Source: Shinisaurus crocodilurus (Eukaryota; Chordata; Lepidosauria; Squamata; Shinisauridae). From it: a stretch of DNA of 64,000 bases. Shown piece after piece: positions 30,190 to 42,359 of this stretch. The notes beneath the pieces are model-generated. The model was not told the origin of the DNA. It made no database searches and worked only from the letters and a program-made list of their open reading frames with translations. Where the stretch lies: the NCBI GenBank assembly GCA_021292165.1, contig CM037879.1, positions 19,491,525-19,555,524 on the forward strand, in the 5' to 3' direction. How positions within the stretch are numbered: position 1 is the stretch's first letter; each line of letters opens with the position of its first letter. The translations under genes were made by a program, and so were the position numbers.

Positions 30190-31335
30190 TAAGAACTGCC
30201 AAAAAAAGAGGAAATGGATGACCAAAAACAGAGGACAAAAGAGGGTGCTGATTTGCATAACATTTGCATGTGCTAATTTATATGTATAGATGGGAAATTA
30301 GAAATAACTATAATTTAAATAGAAATACAATACATTTCGCCATAGTGGGGAAGACTGACCCTGTGGCCATGTGTGCCTTCTCAGTCTGATGTCCAAGTGC
30401 TGACTTATGGTTCTTTATCTTTAAGCCTGACTTGGAGTGGACAGTCCTTCAAGTAGAGGACTGTCCTCTGTAAAGTAGGACACCTGGGGCAGAATCCAAT
30501 GGGGCACTTACACCCCCGCTGATTCTCTTGCAGCACGCAGAATCTATTGTGCTAGTGGCGGGTCCCGCCGATTCAGTTGCGCAAGCAGGACCTACCGCTT
30601 GCGCAACAAAGATTTAGCGCTTCCCAGAGGAAGCCCCAAAAGGAGTGGAAACACTCTTTCTCAGTCCCTCATGTGAGCTCCACTGACGTGCCCCATTCCA
30701 GAAAGGAGCATTTTTGCTCGTTTCCAGTTGCCCCCAGAAGCACTAAATCTTAGTTCTGCAAGCAGTTGGGCACTGCTTGCGGATGGGAGTTAGCAGGGTG
30801 CAAGAGAATCGGAGGGGGCATAAACGCCCTGTTGGATTCTGCCCTCAGCCACCCTAATTGGTAAGGTCTTGTGGTAGGGTGGACCATGTTGAGTTCCGCT
30901 GAAACTTGAATGGGTCTTGTAGGGTGGACCATGTAAGGTAGACCACATTGAGTTCTGCTGAAACTTGAATGGGTCTTGACCAGACTTGAAATGTGTCTCA
31001 AGTATTCAAGTGCAAGAGGAAGGGGATCCCATTTTGAATACTTGCCTCGTTGTCAGTCCACACTGTTTTGGAGCAGTTCACAAAGTCCACATAGCACACA
31101 CGTAAGACCAACATGAAGCTTGGGACTTGGGAGAGTCGAGGCTTGCACAATAATGTCTACAGTTATGGAAAGGGAGGATCCCACAGTTCTTCCTAGCCGC
31201 TTCCCTAGGAAAGGCTATTTTGAAAACACTGCTGTAGGGTGACTTAAACTGTAATCACTGCTCTCTGTTTGCTTCTTGAGCATGCGACTTGAAAGAAATT
31301 AGGAAGCTGAATCAACAGCTCAGGAATCAGGTATG
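30190..31335. other. Mostly unrecognised intron
   Basis: A near-direct repeat near 30880-30975 ('ggtggaccatgt...ttgagttc.gctgaaacttgaatgggtcttg') occurs twice. Otherwise nothing is recognised. Confidence 0.5.
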
Positions 31336-31339
31336 CTCA

Positions 31340-31690
31340 CTCTTTGAATTGGGCCCAGAAACTGCGTGGCAGCCAGTGCAGTTGATGCAGCACTGGAGTG
31401 ATATGTTCAAAATGGCCAGTCCCAGCAGACTCACTGCTCTCTTCTGCACTGACTGAAGTGTCCAGACCATCTTCGGAGGTATCCCCACATATAACACATT
31501 GCAATCATCCAGGCGGGAGGTTACTGATGCATGGATAACTGTAGCCAGGCTATCTCTGTCCAGGTAGGGTCATAGCTGGTGGTATATCAACTGAAACTGA
31601 TAAAAGGCACTTTGTGCCACTGAGGCCACTTGGGCCTCAAGTAACAGAGCTGGATCTACAAGCACCCCCAGTTAAATCTCTGTCCTGCAA
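31340..31690 (-). mobile_element. L2-type LINE fragment
   Basis: Contains 'gcccagaaactg..tggcagccagtgcag', 'cccacatataacacattgcaatcatccag' and 'ggataactgtagccaggctatc', each matching the L2 copy at 26590-26800. Confidence 0.75.
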
Positions 31691-31699
31691 CCTTCACCA

Positions 31700-32225
31700 T
31701 CACTGCTCTCAGGGCAGCTAACAAACAGCTAAAAACGGTAAGACAGTGAAAAGTACAAACAATGAAGTGTCAATCAACCGCCTGATGAAACAGAGCTAAA
31801 AACCTAGAATGGCTTGAGAGGTCTAAAATGACCTTAAAAGCCTGGGAGAACAAAACCTTCCCTGGGGAGGACATTCCGTGGGCAGGACCCCACAAGTGAA
31901 AAGGCCTCCTCTCCAGTCATCACATACCGTACAGGATGTTTTTTGTTTTGTTTTTTAAAGCACAGCTTGAATTTACACTCACCTATTCGAGAACCCCATC
32001 TATATGGTTGGCATATTTATTTATTTATTTACAGTATTTGTGTATACTGCTCCATATCTAAGCAGATTCTGCAGTGGTGAACAATAAAAAGATAAAAACA
32101 GATAAAGGGAACAAAAACAATACATTGAAAAGAAGATAACACTAAAATGGTGGTTGGGCAGCAGAGAAGGCTTCCCGGAACAAGGAGGTCTTCAGGAGGT
32201 GCCAAAAGCAACACAGTGTCGGAGA
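31700..32225 (-). mobile_element. L2-type LINE 3' UTR fragments
   Basis: Two abutting pieces: one with 'agggcagctaacaaacagctaaaa', the other (from about 32010) with 'tactgctccatatctaagcagatt' shared with 16740. Order suggests two insertions or an internal rearrangement. Confidence 0.6.
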
Positions 32226-32229
32226 TTTG

Positions 32230-33940
32230 CAGAAATCTCCCCACATTTGTGCAGATTTCCTCCATAGACTAAATCAGGGTGATTCAGCCTACTGAGGAAT
32301 TTTGTGCAAATCGAACTGGGAATCAGGAACAAGATGAACACGAACACGTGTTCAACAATTTGTGAATCTTTTCAGCAGACGCATGCTCACACTCGTGTTC
32401 AGGGCTTCGAACAGGGCATGCTCTCATGTTTTGTGAGCAAAAATGAAATTCTCATCCATCCCTACGTACCAGTATCTGCTGTAACATGAGATTTGAACTG
32501 GGGCACTTAAAGATCATAGCTTCTGCTCTTAGGCAATGTTACCCTCATGTGAGACCATATTCCAGATGCCAGCAGCTACTCAAAGGAGCAGGTGCTCAGG
32601 ACAGGCATTTGCTTTGAGGCAGCTGAACTGGAAGTAAAGCTGGCCTTCCTGACAATTTAATTAGTGCTGCCTCCTTATCTGGTTGTAAATTATGTTTAGA
32701 TTGTAACTCTAGGGCTCAGGGGAAATCATCCCTTTTGACTTTGCAGTTGTCCTGTGTCCCCTTAAGAAGATATGACACCCTGTTTCCTTTTTGCTTTAAC
32801 CATGTTTGTTCAGTTCTTCTCCCTGCACTCTACAAAAGACTGAGCATTTATTCCTTGTTGTTGTATCTAAATACCACAGGGGATGTTCATTGTGGCATTT
32901 CTGGAACTACCCCAAACAGGAAAAAAGAGGAGGCAGCTAATGGTAGTATGAGATTTCTAAGTGAGATCTTTGGCCTTGAGCTTTAGGTTAAGGATCTGAA
33001 CCTCGGAAGATTTCATTAAGCGAAACCACTGAATTTTTGCAGATACACCCGACCTGAAATGATCCATCTGTGGGAAAAACAGGGAGAGAATTGTTCCTGG
33101 TGATGTGCCCAAGGAGATTAATTGACCTCCCCATAGTTTAGGTCAAGTTTGTATTGTTATATAAAAAACACTGTGGTGTTCATATATCCCTAAGGCTAAT
33201 TTGTGAACTCAACCATGTGAGTAACACAATATCTGTGCATTGTTTCACTTTGCCTGCACAACACAATTTAGGATGATAATGCAGTCTTTAAGAAGGCTCA
33301 CAAGAAACTCCACATCCAAATGTGTCCCCCTTTCTTTTGCCAGCCAATCTCGTTTGCGATGCTAATCCGTACAGTGAAACTCTCAATGCACGGCTTGGCA
33401 GGACTGTGCATTGATTAGGGACACACCTAAATCACCTATACTATCTTCCGGAGGGAGATGGAAGAACCAGCATAAGTGCCTCCAATTTGCTGACCTGCAT
33501 GCTCAATTATATTGAGTCCCTGGGGTTTTTGCGGAACCATCAGATTCCCCCATCCCTTTGCAATTTCAGTTAGATCAAGTGACATTTAAATTTGTGTATA
33601 TGAGCTTTTGAGTTACACAGTACTCCTTTAAGGTACAGGAGTTCAAAGCTAAAAAAAAAAAAAAAAAAAAACAAGCAAAAGAAACCAAATGAAAAATTCA
33701 AAAGCTTGTGCATGTCTGAGCGAGATGTGAATCCAGTAGTTGAACAATGGAGCAGAAATGTTTAAATAGGGACTCTAGATTAGATTACAGGCTACCTTTC
33801 CTTTTCCTTTCCTTTTGACTGCTTTCTTCTGGACAATATGTGATCACGTTTCTTGCTCTTTCTAACTTCGTAAAAGTCTGTAGGTTAGCTTAAGAAATAT
33901 TTTGCAAACTGTCTGCTTGTAACAGTTGTGATTTGGAGGG
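32230..33940. other. No recognisable feature
   Basis: About 1.7 kb without a recognisable repeat, except poly-A at 33651-33671. Possible exon signals are not supported by any conserved protein. Confidence 0.5.
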
Positions 33941-33943
33941 GGG

Positions 33944-34282
33944 ATGGACAATTTTTGGTGGCCCCCCACCAAATTTTGTCAGTGTGCAGGGGCAAGGAAA
34001 ACATGGATTTTCCCTTTAAAATAAGGCACACGGGGGGGGGGGCACACCTTGGTTTGGTGCAAAATTGCACTCCCTGGGGGTCTTCTGGGAGTGTGGTTTC
34101 GCATTAAAACAAAGTGCATTCTCCCCTCATGTCTTATTTTAAATGGAAAATAAGGCTTTTTTCTCACTAAGTGCTGGCAAAATTCGGTGGCAGCAATTTT
34201 AGAGGCGGGAGTGTGGACCCTGGTTGATTCTGGGGGTGGAAATTGGTGTCCCCCCCCCGACCCTTCAAAGTTGTCCATCTCT
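33944..34282. mobile_element. Foldback element with 'gatggacaa' ends
   Basis: Left 'gatggacaatttttggtggc' and right 'ttcaaagttgtccatc' are inverted. Internal 'ggattttccctttaaaataaggc' and 'cttattttaaatggaaaat' pair as well. The centre holds 'ccctgggggtcttctgggag'. Family unknown. Confidence 0.5.
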
Positions 34283-34499
34283 GGCCTAGATCATTGATCT
34301 TCACCTGGTCAATCAAGACTGTGTTGCAGCTTAAACTGAGGTGGGTCATAACAGCAGCACATCCACCATACAAAAATGTATGCGAAAAAATTGAGAAGTT
34401 GGTCTCCAAATGCATGTTTGAGCTGAAGGTGGGTCTTGGATCTGAAAATGTTGAAGACCACTAACCTACACATGCCACAATCACCGACCGTGCCCCCAA

Positions 34500-34915
34500 A
34501 TCCAGCCTGTTTGTTTGTTTATAGTAGTTGTACACCACGTAATATAATAAAACCTCTATTGGTTTACACTATGTCCTACAAGAAAAACTATATAAAAATA
34601 ATAAATAAATTAAAACATTACAACAACATCAGCAGCAGTAGCAGTGTCACAGGCCGAGCAATGCCTGTGTAAACAGATAGGTTTTCAAAGGGCATCTGAA
34701 ACATGCTACAGCTTCTACCTCTCCATGTGCGGGAGAATGTTCCAGAAGATGTGTGCCACTGCGGAGGAGGCCTGCCTCTGTGATGTTGCCTGGTGGTCGC
34801 AGAATGACCCCTAAGGCTTCCTCTGAATGTCTCTGGGGTCAGCTGGTTGTGTATAAGGGAACGCAGTCTGCTCGGTATCCAGCTCCCAAATTGTTTATGG
34901 GTGGATGCTAAGTAG
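34500..34915 (-). mobile_element. L2-like LINE fragment
   Basis: 'atagtagttgtacaccacgt' at the left, then 'aggttttcaaagggcatctgaaa', 'gggagaatgttccagaagatg' and 'gcctgcctctgtgatg' follow the layout of reversed L2 ORF2 tails. Reading frame destroyed. Confidence 0.6.
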
Positions 34916-34919
34916 ATTG

Positions 34920-36985
34920 CAGTGTGGCCAGGGGAAAGTTTTTCCCTCTCCTCCTGATACTCCCCCCCCCGAAAATTTGTTGAAATGCCCCCCCCTTCAC
35001 CATTTGTGAACAGAGCAGTGAAATGGAGGGGCATTTTGGCTTTACCCTTGGGAGCTCTCCACAAACCCAGCTAATCTCACAATGTATTTGCTTTTTCCTC
35101 CTCAGAGATTTTTTTGGGAAACACCAGGCTGTCCAAGGTTGGGAGACATAGGAAACTGTGTGTTCCCTGTATCCCAGCAGGAAATACACAGAGAGTTCCA
35201 GATCGGTTAAGGAGAGGCCCAATGGGCGCCCCGCCACCGATCCTTGGCCCTTTCCTGATGGCAGATTCACTTGAGAAATGGCAGAAAGAAATAGCTGACT
35301 GACAGCCGCTGTAAACCTCATGATTAGCCAGGCCCAAATTCAGACAGGTTTGAGCTCAGCTCCTTGGGGGTTGTGAATTTCTAAATTGTGGGAGGAAGGA
35401 GTCGTATTCCAACCCCATCTTCAGTTTCTAAATTCAACACGTGCTTCCAATTTTGAAGGAGGCCTCAGCTATTGGAATTTGGGAGCGGGGAACGGATGCT
35501 CCATATAGCCTGTTGGCTTTCCGCTCCGTATATTCTCCATGCCAACCTCCTCCTCTGTTCAAGGAGGTAGATGTAGGTAACCTGCAGAAACTGCAGGGGT
35601 CGCTGTTGAGCATTGCAGAGTTGCCTGGTTGACAAGAATCCACCCACAGCCACGATGGCAAAGAAGGGGCAACTGCTGGCCCAGCCCATGGGAAGCTCAT
35701 GTTCTATCCATTAGCAGTGCGGAGTTTCTAAACTTGTTTACATTCTTGGGAGCAATTATGGAAGTAACTGCTTGGAGAAGTCAAAGGATAGCCTGGGTTT
35801 GCCGGTTCTGTTCTGTTTTGTTTTGTTTTTTTAATGTGACGTGAAAGGCAAGTTGCATTAATAATCAAGCTGTTTCCCAGACAGAAAAGAGAACATTGTG
35901 TCTTAGCAGACTTGGGTGGGGGGGATTTCTCTGTTATATTTGAATAAAGAAGCCTAAACTATGAAAAAAACAAAACAAAAAAAGCTTTCCTTAGATTTTA
36001 TCACCATACAATGAAAGGGTGTGTGTGTGTGTGTATTCATCCTTCTGTTTGTCCCAGCCAAGTGTTCTTTCTAATAGCCAAGATTCCTTCTGTAATAAAC
36101 GTTCATGCCATTAGCTGCCAGCGTTGAACAGCATTTAAGTGATGTGTAAGAGAACACAACTTTACACCTGCACAAGTGGAAACCCGCATAAAAGTGTGTG
36201 TGTGGGGGGGGGCAGGTTGAAGGAAAGAGGCACTACTGGGCAGCCTTTTAAATTCTTTGGGAGCCCCCCTCTGTATCATGTCTAAGCTGACGTAAGGGCC
36301 AAACCAACCGTGATATTAATTGCATCAGTGCAATTAATATGCATGGCTTTTGCTATGTAAATAGCAGCTGCAGTGAGGCCTGAGCAACTGCCAGGCCCTG
36401 TGTGTGTGTGTGTGGTGGGCAAGAAGGGTAAGTTTAACTCTCCCTGCCGCAGTCCTGAAAAAAATCGCCGCTTGTCTTGAATTGCAAATAGCAGCTTCAG
36501 AGCGGCGAATTTTGTCAGGCTCACGGCAGGGGGAGAGAGTGGCCCTCCCACACGGTCCTGCAGCTGCTGTGCGCATGACAAAGAAGCGCATGTTCATTGC
36601 ATTTATGCCAGCAGTGTTGGGTCTAGGGTTGTCCGGGGGGGGGGGCTGTGTAGCCTTTGGGGTAGCATATAGGGATGGTGCTTCTTGTTAATCAGCTGCT
36701 GAATTCCTCCCCTCAAAGAATCTGGATCCTCAAACCTCCTCTTCTCCTCCTGAGGCCTTTGTGCTTCTTATTCACATCAAGATGAGCTTATTTATTGCCC
36801 GTTTCTTTGCTTCCCCTTCTTTCAATCTCACTGCCTTTGTTATGGTACTGGGCACCTGGTAATGGGCCATTCTGAAGGTATTTTTTGCCCAACATTTGCT
36901 TTGATGGTACCTTTCCGCATGCACTCCCCGCTCCAGGCTGGCCAGAAGCCAACTTCAGCCACTTCACCCTCCACCTCCTGTATTC
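34920..36985. other. No recognisable feature
   Basis: About 2 kb of intron with short G- and C-runs and (GT)n at 36018-36034. No gene or element recognised. Confidence 0.5.
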
Positions 36986-36998
36986 CACTACCAGCTGC

Positions 36999-37971
36999 CA
37001 GGGATGTTGAAGAGTCCTTGGTCTCGAGTCACGAGTCTTTGGACTCGAGTCCGAGTCCAAGTCCTTGGTCCAAAATGGTGACTCACGAGTCACGAGTCAC
37101 TCCCAAAGCTGACTCCACGAGTCCCTATTAAAATCAATGGGGGGTTTTCCCAACAAAATAAGGCTACTTCAGATGTGTGGTTTAACTAAATTCTAGGCAC
37201 GAGTGTGCCTTTTTATTTCAAAACTCTGCAACTGATTTTGCAAAGAACAGACCAGGCAGACAAACCCAAAATAACCAGGCAGGCAGAGGAGGCAGGGAAC
37301 CCCAAAGCAGGCAGGCAGAGGCCTTTGTCTTGGACAATTCAACTGTTGAACTGGTCAAGAAGAGACCAGGCAGGCAGAGGAGGCTGGGAACCCCAGACAG
37401 GCAGGCAGAGGCAGCCAAACCCAAAATGTCTAAAAGGTTTTTAGGAAAATGATTTAAAAAAATAAACTTTCTGTACTTCCTAAAACTTATCCATGTTGCA
37501 TTTGAGGAACATGATTTTTTCTAAATGTTTGGCCCCCATTCTGGAACGGTGAGATCTCATCACAATTCCACCCTCACTGAACACCCGCTCCACTGGTGAT
37601 GAACTTGCTGGAACCAGAAACACACTCAGAGCAGCCACACAGAGTAATCTCAGGTCCTTCTTCTGCCTCTCCCAAGTACACAACACATCAATCAAAATAA
37701 ATCTTGACACACTGTTGGGACTGCACTCCTGGTAGCTGTCCATAGTGGCCGAGCAGCGGCACATCTCGCTTCCATGCGCTCTTCGCTGGCAATCACGCTC
37801 CTCTCCACTCCTTCTGGCACAGCCCAGGGATGTTGAAGAGTCCTTGGTCTCGAGTCCCGAGTCGAGTCTCGAGTCCCTTTAAAAATATTGGGACTCGAGT
37901 CCGAGTCGAGTCAGAGGGGGGACTCAGTCCGACTCACGAGTCGAGTCCTCAAGTCCGAGTCCCCATCCCTG
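36999..37971. mobile_element. 'gagtc'-rich hAT element with transposase remnant
   Basis: Ends CAGGGATGTTG and CCCCATCCCTG in inverse, flanked by a perfect 8-bp duplication ccagctgc (36991-36998 and 37972-37979). Both subterminal regions are packed with gagtc/cgagt repeats, plausible transposase-binding sites. A second CAGGGATGTTGAAGAGTCC start lies inside at 37825. Homologous to 51009-51694. Confidence 0.9.
37480..37764 (-). pseudogene. hAT transposase C-terminus, truncated
   Basis: Minus-strand frame with the hAT dimerisation (Dimer_Tnp_hAT) signature: VFLVPASSSPVERVFSEGG, then SHRSRMG, then IMFLKCN. hAT transposases cut and paste DNA with CA-type ends and 8-bp duplications, which agrees with the element ends here. 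The N-terminal BED finger and the catalytic domain are missing, so it is a remnant inside the 36999-37971 element. Confidence 0.85.
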
Positions 37972-38262
37972 CCAGCTGCTGGCACACTTCCTCACGAGTC
38001 TCCCTCTGAAACGCTCCTGCTTTGCCTCAAGTGGGCATCTGTAGAGTTTGCACATGGTACACTGAAGTCAGAGCTGTACTGATTGCCATAGAGGGGAACA
38101 TTTGAGGAGTGTTGTTGTTGTTGTATTTTGGGGATTGCAAGTGAAATTTTAAAAAACTAAACAAAACAGGGGTTTAATAATCCATGTTTAGCAGGATATA
38201 ACCCTTTTGATTTGATTTAATTTGGAAGAGTTTGCCATCCTTGTCAGGATGACTGCAAAACC

Positions 38263-38485
38263 AGTGTGGCGTAGTGGTTAGAGTGTTGCCCTGGGACTTG
38301 GGGGATCTGGGTTCCAGTCCCCACTCAGCCATGAAGGTCACTAGGTGACTTTGGGCCAGTGACTGACTCTCAGCCTGACCTACCTCACAGGGTTGTTGTG
38401 AGGATAAAATGGAGAGGAGAATTATGTAAGCCACCTTGGGTTCCTTGCAGGAAAAAAGGCAGGATATGAAACAACCAAAACAAAA
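38263..38485 (+). mobile_element. Sauria-type tRNA-derived SINE
   Basis: Head 'ccagtgtggcgtagtggtta' (A box), B box 'gggttccagtcc', body 'tttgggccagtgactgactc' and 'aggataaaatggagagg', tail 'gttccttgcaggaaaaaagg'. Full length or nearly so. Confidence 0.9.
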
Positions 38486-38594
38486 CAAAAACCCAAGCTC
38501 TGCTGATTTACATCAAGTAACTTTTTTTTAGTGAATCAGAAGGCATTTTGAACATATATTTTTAAAAAAACAAACCAGTTTCCATTCTGTAGGA

Positions 38595-38729
38595 CAACTT
38601 CCCCAAACCTGGTGCCCTCCTCCACATATGTTGGACTACAACTCCCACCATCCCCAGCTAGCACTGCCAATGGGGGCAATGCAGTTTGTAGTCCAGCACA
38701 TCCGGAGGGTACCATGTTGGAGAAGGCTG
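38595..38729. mobile_element. Palindromic hAT-like MITE (ACTACAACTCCCA family)
   Basis: Foldback with ends caacttccccaaacctgg / ccatgttggagaaggctg. Flanks ctgtagga and cagtagga match at 7 of 8 bases. Confidence 0.78.
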
Positions 38730-39193
38730 CAGTAGGAGATTCAATTAAAGCCATTTTGAAGAACAAACATACTGACTGCTTATTATTTTTGCATATAGTT
38801 TCCTCTCTTGTAATTCAAAGTCCACAGCCTTTTGTCCCCTAAGAAGCAGTTCAGGGCTCAGGGAGTCCCATTTCGAGGAATTGATTGCATGTTATGGCCT
38901 CAGTGCATGCTGTCTCGCACATGATGATGGTTCTCCTCCCAACCCTCGCCCCGCGCCGCTTCTGTAAGAAAGTGAGACGTGGATAGTCTTTGCTGGATCA
39001 AGGGCAGAGCATGCCCAATGAGTTCAGAAGCAAGTGAGTTAATTGACTGTAAGAAAAAGGGCTGAGCAATTGTATACTTCTGTATTTGCACAATGCAAGC
39101 AGAAAATGTTATAAGAGGTTCAGAGTCCAGCGTTCTGAGAATCTCAAGGTTTCTTTTTAATTAAAGCAAGTTTCCAATCTTTATAATTTATCT

Positions 39194-39330
39194 AGGGTGC
39201 AATTTTATCCATGTTTAGACAGAAAAAAGTCCTGCAACTCCCAGCATTCCCCAGCCAGCATGGCTGGCTGGAGACTGCTGGGAATTGTAGGGCTTTTTTC
39301 TGTCTAAACATGCATAGGATTTGCACCCTT
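39194..39330. mobile_element. Harbinger-like MITE
   Basis: Ends GGGTGCAATTTTATCCATG and 'catgcataggatttgcaccc', subterminal 'tttagacagaaaaaag' and inverse. Flanking trinucleotides do not match. Confidence 0.7.
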
Positions 39331-39864
39331 GGTCAGTTAGCATTCTGTGCCCACTGAGCATGCTCAGTCTACATTGTGCTGGGTTTTTTTGTCTCCCCCC
39401 CTCCAAAAATAGCATGTGGCCAGGCTCAGGGAGAAATCATGGAAAATCGGGTGGAGGAGGCATTAACTGTGCATGGAGCAGAAGGTGCCTCTGCCCAATA
39501 TTCTGCATTGGCCCCCTTCTCTCTGAGTCTTCCTGTGCCAAAGGGACACAGTCTATTTCCAGTCTGTTTTGGTTTTGCATGTGTTCTCCTCTAAGTCAGT
39601 TCCATCCAATTTTCTGCCCTTCCCCCCCCCAACACCAAAGGAAAAAAAATGAAGCCAAAATTTGCATTTCAATTGTGTACACATCCCCCCCTTTTCAAGT
39701 CGACTTTTTTCAAGTCGAGAACTGCAGCGTAAAATTCAAAGAAGTGAGCAATCCAAAGCATACCTGCATTCTAATACACATATTTGTCTGGAAAGTGCAG
39801 ATTAGGTCAGTTTGTTCAAAAATGCAGACTGAATGAAATTCTCTGATGGACCTACTATCTAGGC

Positions 39865-39970
39865 GAGTGTTCTCCAACCTTGGGTCCCCAGATGTTTTTG
39901 GCCTACAACTCCCAGCATGCTGGGAGTTGTAGGCCAAAAACATCTGGGGACCCAAGGTTGGAGAACACTG
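39865..39970. mobile_element. Palindromic hAT MITE (CAGTGTTCTCC family)
   Basis: Compact 106-base foldback. Its perfect 8-bp duplication atctaggc lies at 39857-39864 and 39971-39978. The first base is G instead of C. Confidence 0.9.
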
Positions 39971-40069
39971 ATCTAGGCTAGGGATGCGCAGGACTGGAAA
40001 ACTCATTCCATTTGGACTCCACGGACTTTTGACACATTTCCAACCGGACGGCTAAAAGCGGGCCAGTTT

Positions 40070-40420
40070 GGAGGAGGGGGGTCGTTCAGCTTCCGTGAAA
40101 TTGCTCAAAATATTTGCGCAAATCCGGAACTGAGAACTGCGTATTCTAGCACAATTTGCGCAAATTGGGGCCGACTTGTTAGATTCGAGTTGTCATTCTT
40201 GTTGTTGTTGTTGTTGTTCTTGTTGTAGCATCTAACATGAGAAGTATGGGAGCATCCTCCTCTCACTGCGCAGGCACACACTCCACTTTGGCCACCTTGA
40301 TTTTTCTGACAGTTAATTTCAGATTTGTGCAAAATCTGGGCCTCCGCTCCGCAAATCTGCCTAAATTTGCAGAGTGGAGGCCCAAATTTTGTGCAAAATT
40401 CCCCAGCTTTTTTTTTTTTT
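40070..40420. mobile_element. Unclassified repeat ('ttgcgcaaatt' family) with (TTG)n
   Basis: 'atttgcgcaaatcc' and 'aatttgcgcaaattgggg' link it to 17330-17570. It includes (TTG)n at 40199-40219 and borders a poly-T run at 40411-40430. Confidence 0.4.
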
Positions 40421-40584
40421 TTTTTTTTTAAATGCTTTAAAAACAGAAGTCCAAAAACAATCTGCATCAGATCGAGTTGGTGCCAGTGCAGGGTTGATGG
40501 AACAGAATCTGTGGGGCTGAGTCAAGAAAATCTGTCAGATTTTCACCCCACCCTATCGGATTCCTCACACATCCCTAATCTAGA

Positions 40585-40800
40585 CCAGCATCCTGTCTCC
40601 CATGGTGGCCAACGAGATTCCTATAGGAAGCCCACAAGTAGGACCCAAGGGCAGTATCCTTCTCCCACTGTTGTTCCCTAGCGACTGGTATTGAGGGGTC
40701 TGCAGCCTCTGATCCTGGAGGTAGCACATAGCCATGGTAAATTCTGACCATGCATTAGGCTTGTAAATAATCTCTTCCATCTATCTTTGCTTCTGCTATA
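40585..40800 (-). mobile_element. L3/CR1-type LINE 3' end fragment
   Basis: 'accagcatcctgtctcc..ggtggcc', 'gcccacaagtaggac', 'ctctgatcctggaggtagc' match the 3' UTR of the copies at 1022 and 17657. Confidence 0.7.
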
Positions 40801-41234
40801 CGGCTTTGGAAATTTATAAATAAACGTTCCAGGCTTCTGAGATATGGAAATCCCAATCGGTGTTCTACAGAGTGTGTGTGTGGTGGGGGAGGTTCGCACC
40901 ACCTGCTTAAATGTGTGAGAGCAGATATCCTGATCTAGAAATGTCTTATGTACACGGTGCAACACCTAATTTATGAACTGCTTAGATACTGTGCAGGACT
41001 TCTGTTTATGTAGGCAAAGCACGCGTGGCTCCACTCAGATATAGTGATTTCTCAGAGGATAGCAGAACGTATACAGAGGCCTATTTCATCTCAACATATA
41101 TTGTGCTTCCCTTTGGTTTTCTCTCTTGTTCTCCTTCTTCACTATCCTCCAAGTGCTGTAAAAGTGTAAAAGATCCCCACCTTGGAGTGGGGATCAGTTG
41201 CCCTAATCATTCATATAATTTTAATATTATTGAT

Positions 41235-41395
41235 GATTTAATTCTATTTTTAACTTTAGTATTTTTCTATTTTTGTTTTAATTGTATGAGTTTTAAAAGC
41301 TGTAAGCCACCTTGGGTCCCAGTGTTGGGAGAAAGGTGGGATACAAATATGATGATGATGATGATAATGATAATGATGGTGATAATACAATAAAT
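41235..41395 (+). mobile_element. LINE 3' end with ATG-repeat tail
   Basis: 'taagccaccttgggtccc...gaaaggtgggatacaaat' followed by (GAT)n is a sense-strand L2/CR1-like terminus. Confidence 0.65.
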
Positions 41396-41399
41396 TATC

Positions 41400-42170
41400 C
41401 AGGCTGCACCTTTATAGCTTTGTTTAACAGAAATAAGTTGTGCTGCTCTCTAAAGTTTTCAGCCTTCTCTACGCTTTAAGGAGAAGCGAGTGGGCTAGTT
41501 GATATGGTAAAGCCTTCTTCCTGTGGTGGTGGTGGTGGTGGTGTGTGTGGGGGGGATGAATCTCTCAGTTTTGCCTCCTTCCACATTCAGTGTTTTGTTT
41601 TGTTTTAATCTCAAGTTCTTTTGTCCTGTTTATGACAAAATTTGCGAATTCTGGAATGTTCTTATCAAAAACACAAACTGAAGAAGATTCTCGCCAGTCC
41701 CTACTTCCTGTTCATAGTGAAACAGTTACTGTGAAACAAGAATGAGCAAAATGTTAGGGCCTCAGCCATTCCTTTATGTCCCCCACTAGTGCTGAAGGGA
41801 AAGAGAGGGGGGAGGGGAAAAAGCGTTTGTTTTTTATTATGAAGCCCAATGTGTTTCAATGCATTTTTCTTCCTCCTCTTCTAGTTCCTCTCCGACCAGA
41901 GTTTGGACATCATCACGGCTACACAATCTTTAGATATGGCCACTCTATGATGATGTTGTATTGCCCCCAACCCATTCTTTTAAGATTTTTCAACCAAGAC
42001 CTTCTTCTTCTTCCTACACTTCTTTCCCCATTTTCCCCTTGTATAAACAGCTGATCTAATTATCAGACATAATTATCTGATTGTAGTACTGCATTTTTAA
42101 AATTATTATTATGAAGCCCAATGCACTTCTTTCTTCGAGGCAGTCTAGAATAACAAATTTCAGCCTGGTA
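41400..42170. other. No recognisable feature
   Basis: (GGT)n(GT)n at 41527-41553. Otherwise unremarkable. Confidence 0.5.
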
Positions 42171-42179
42171 CCTATATAC

Positions 42180-42351
42180 CAGCCTTTCCCAACCTGGTGT
42201 CCTCTGGATGTGTTGGACTAGAACTCCCAGCATCCCCCCCCAACCAGCATGGACTGCAACTCCCATGATCCCTCATCATTGGCTATGCTGGCTAGGGCTG
42301 ATGTGAGTTGTAGGCCAAAACATCTGGAGGGCCACCAGTCACCCACTGCTG
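42180..42351. mobile_element. Palindromic hAT-like MITE
   Basis: Starts cagcctttcccaacctgg. Arms around 'ggactgcaactcccatgatc' and 'ggctagggctgatg'. Flanks do not match. Confidence 0.6.
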
Positions 42352-42359
42352 TAATAATG

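Noticed and set aside
33000..33600. Next PRKCE exon
   Set aside because: Scanned by eye for the DRLFFVMEYVNGG-type coding sequence here and in the rest of the window. No matching frame with flanking splice sites.
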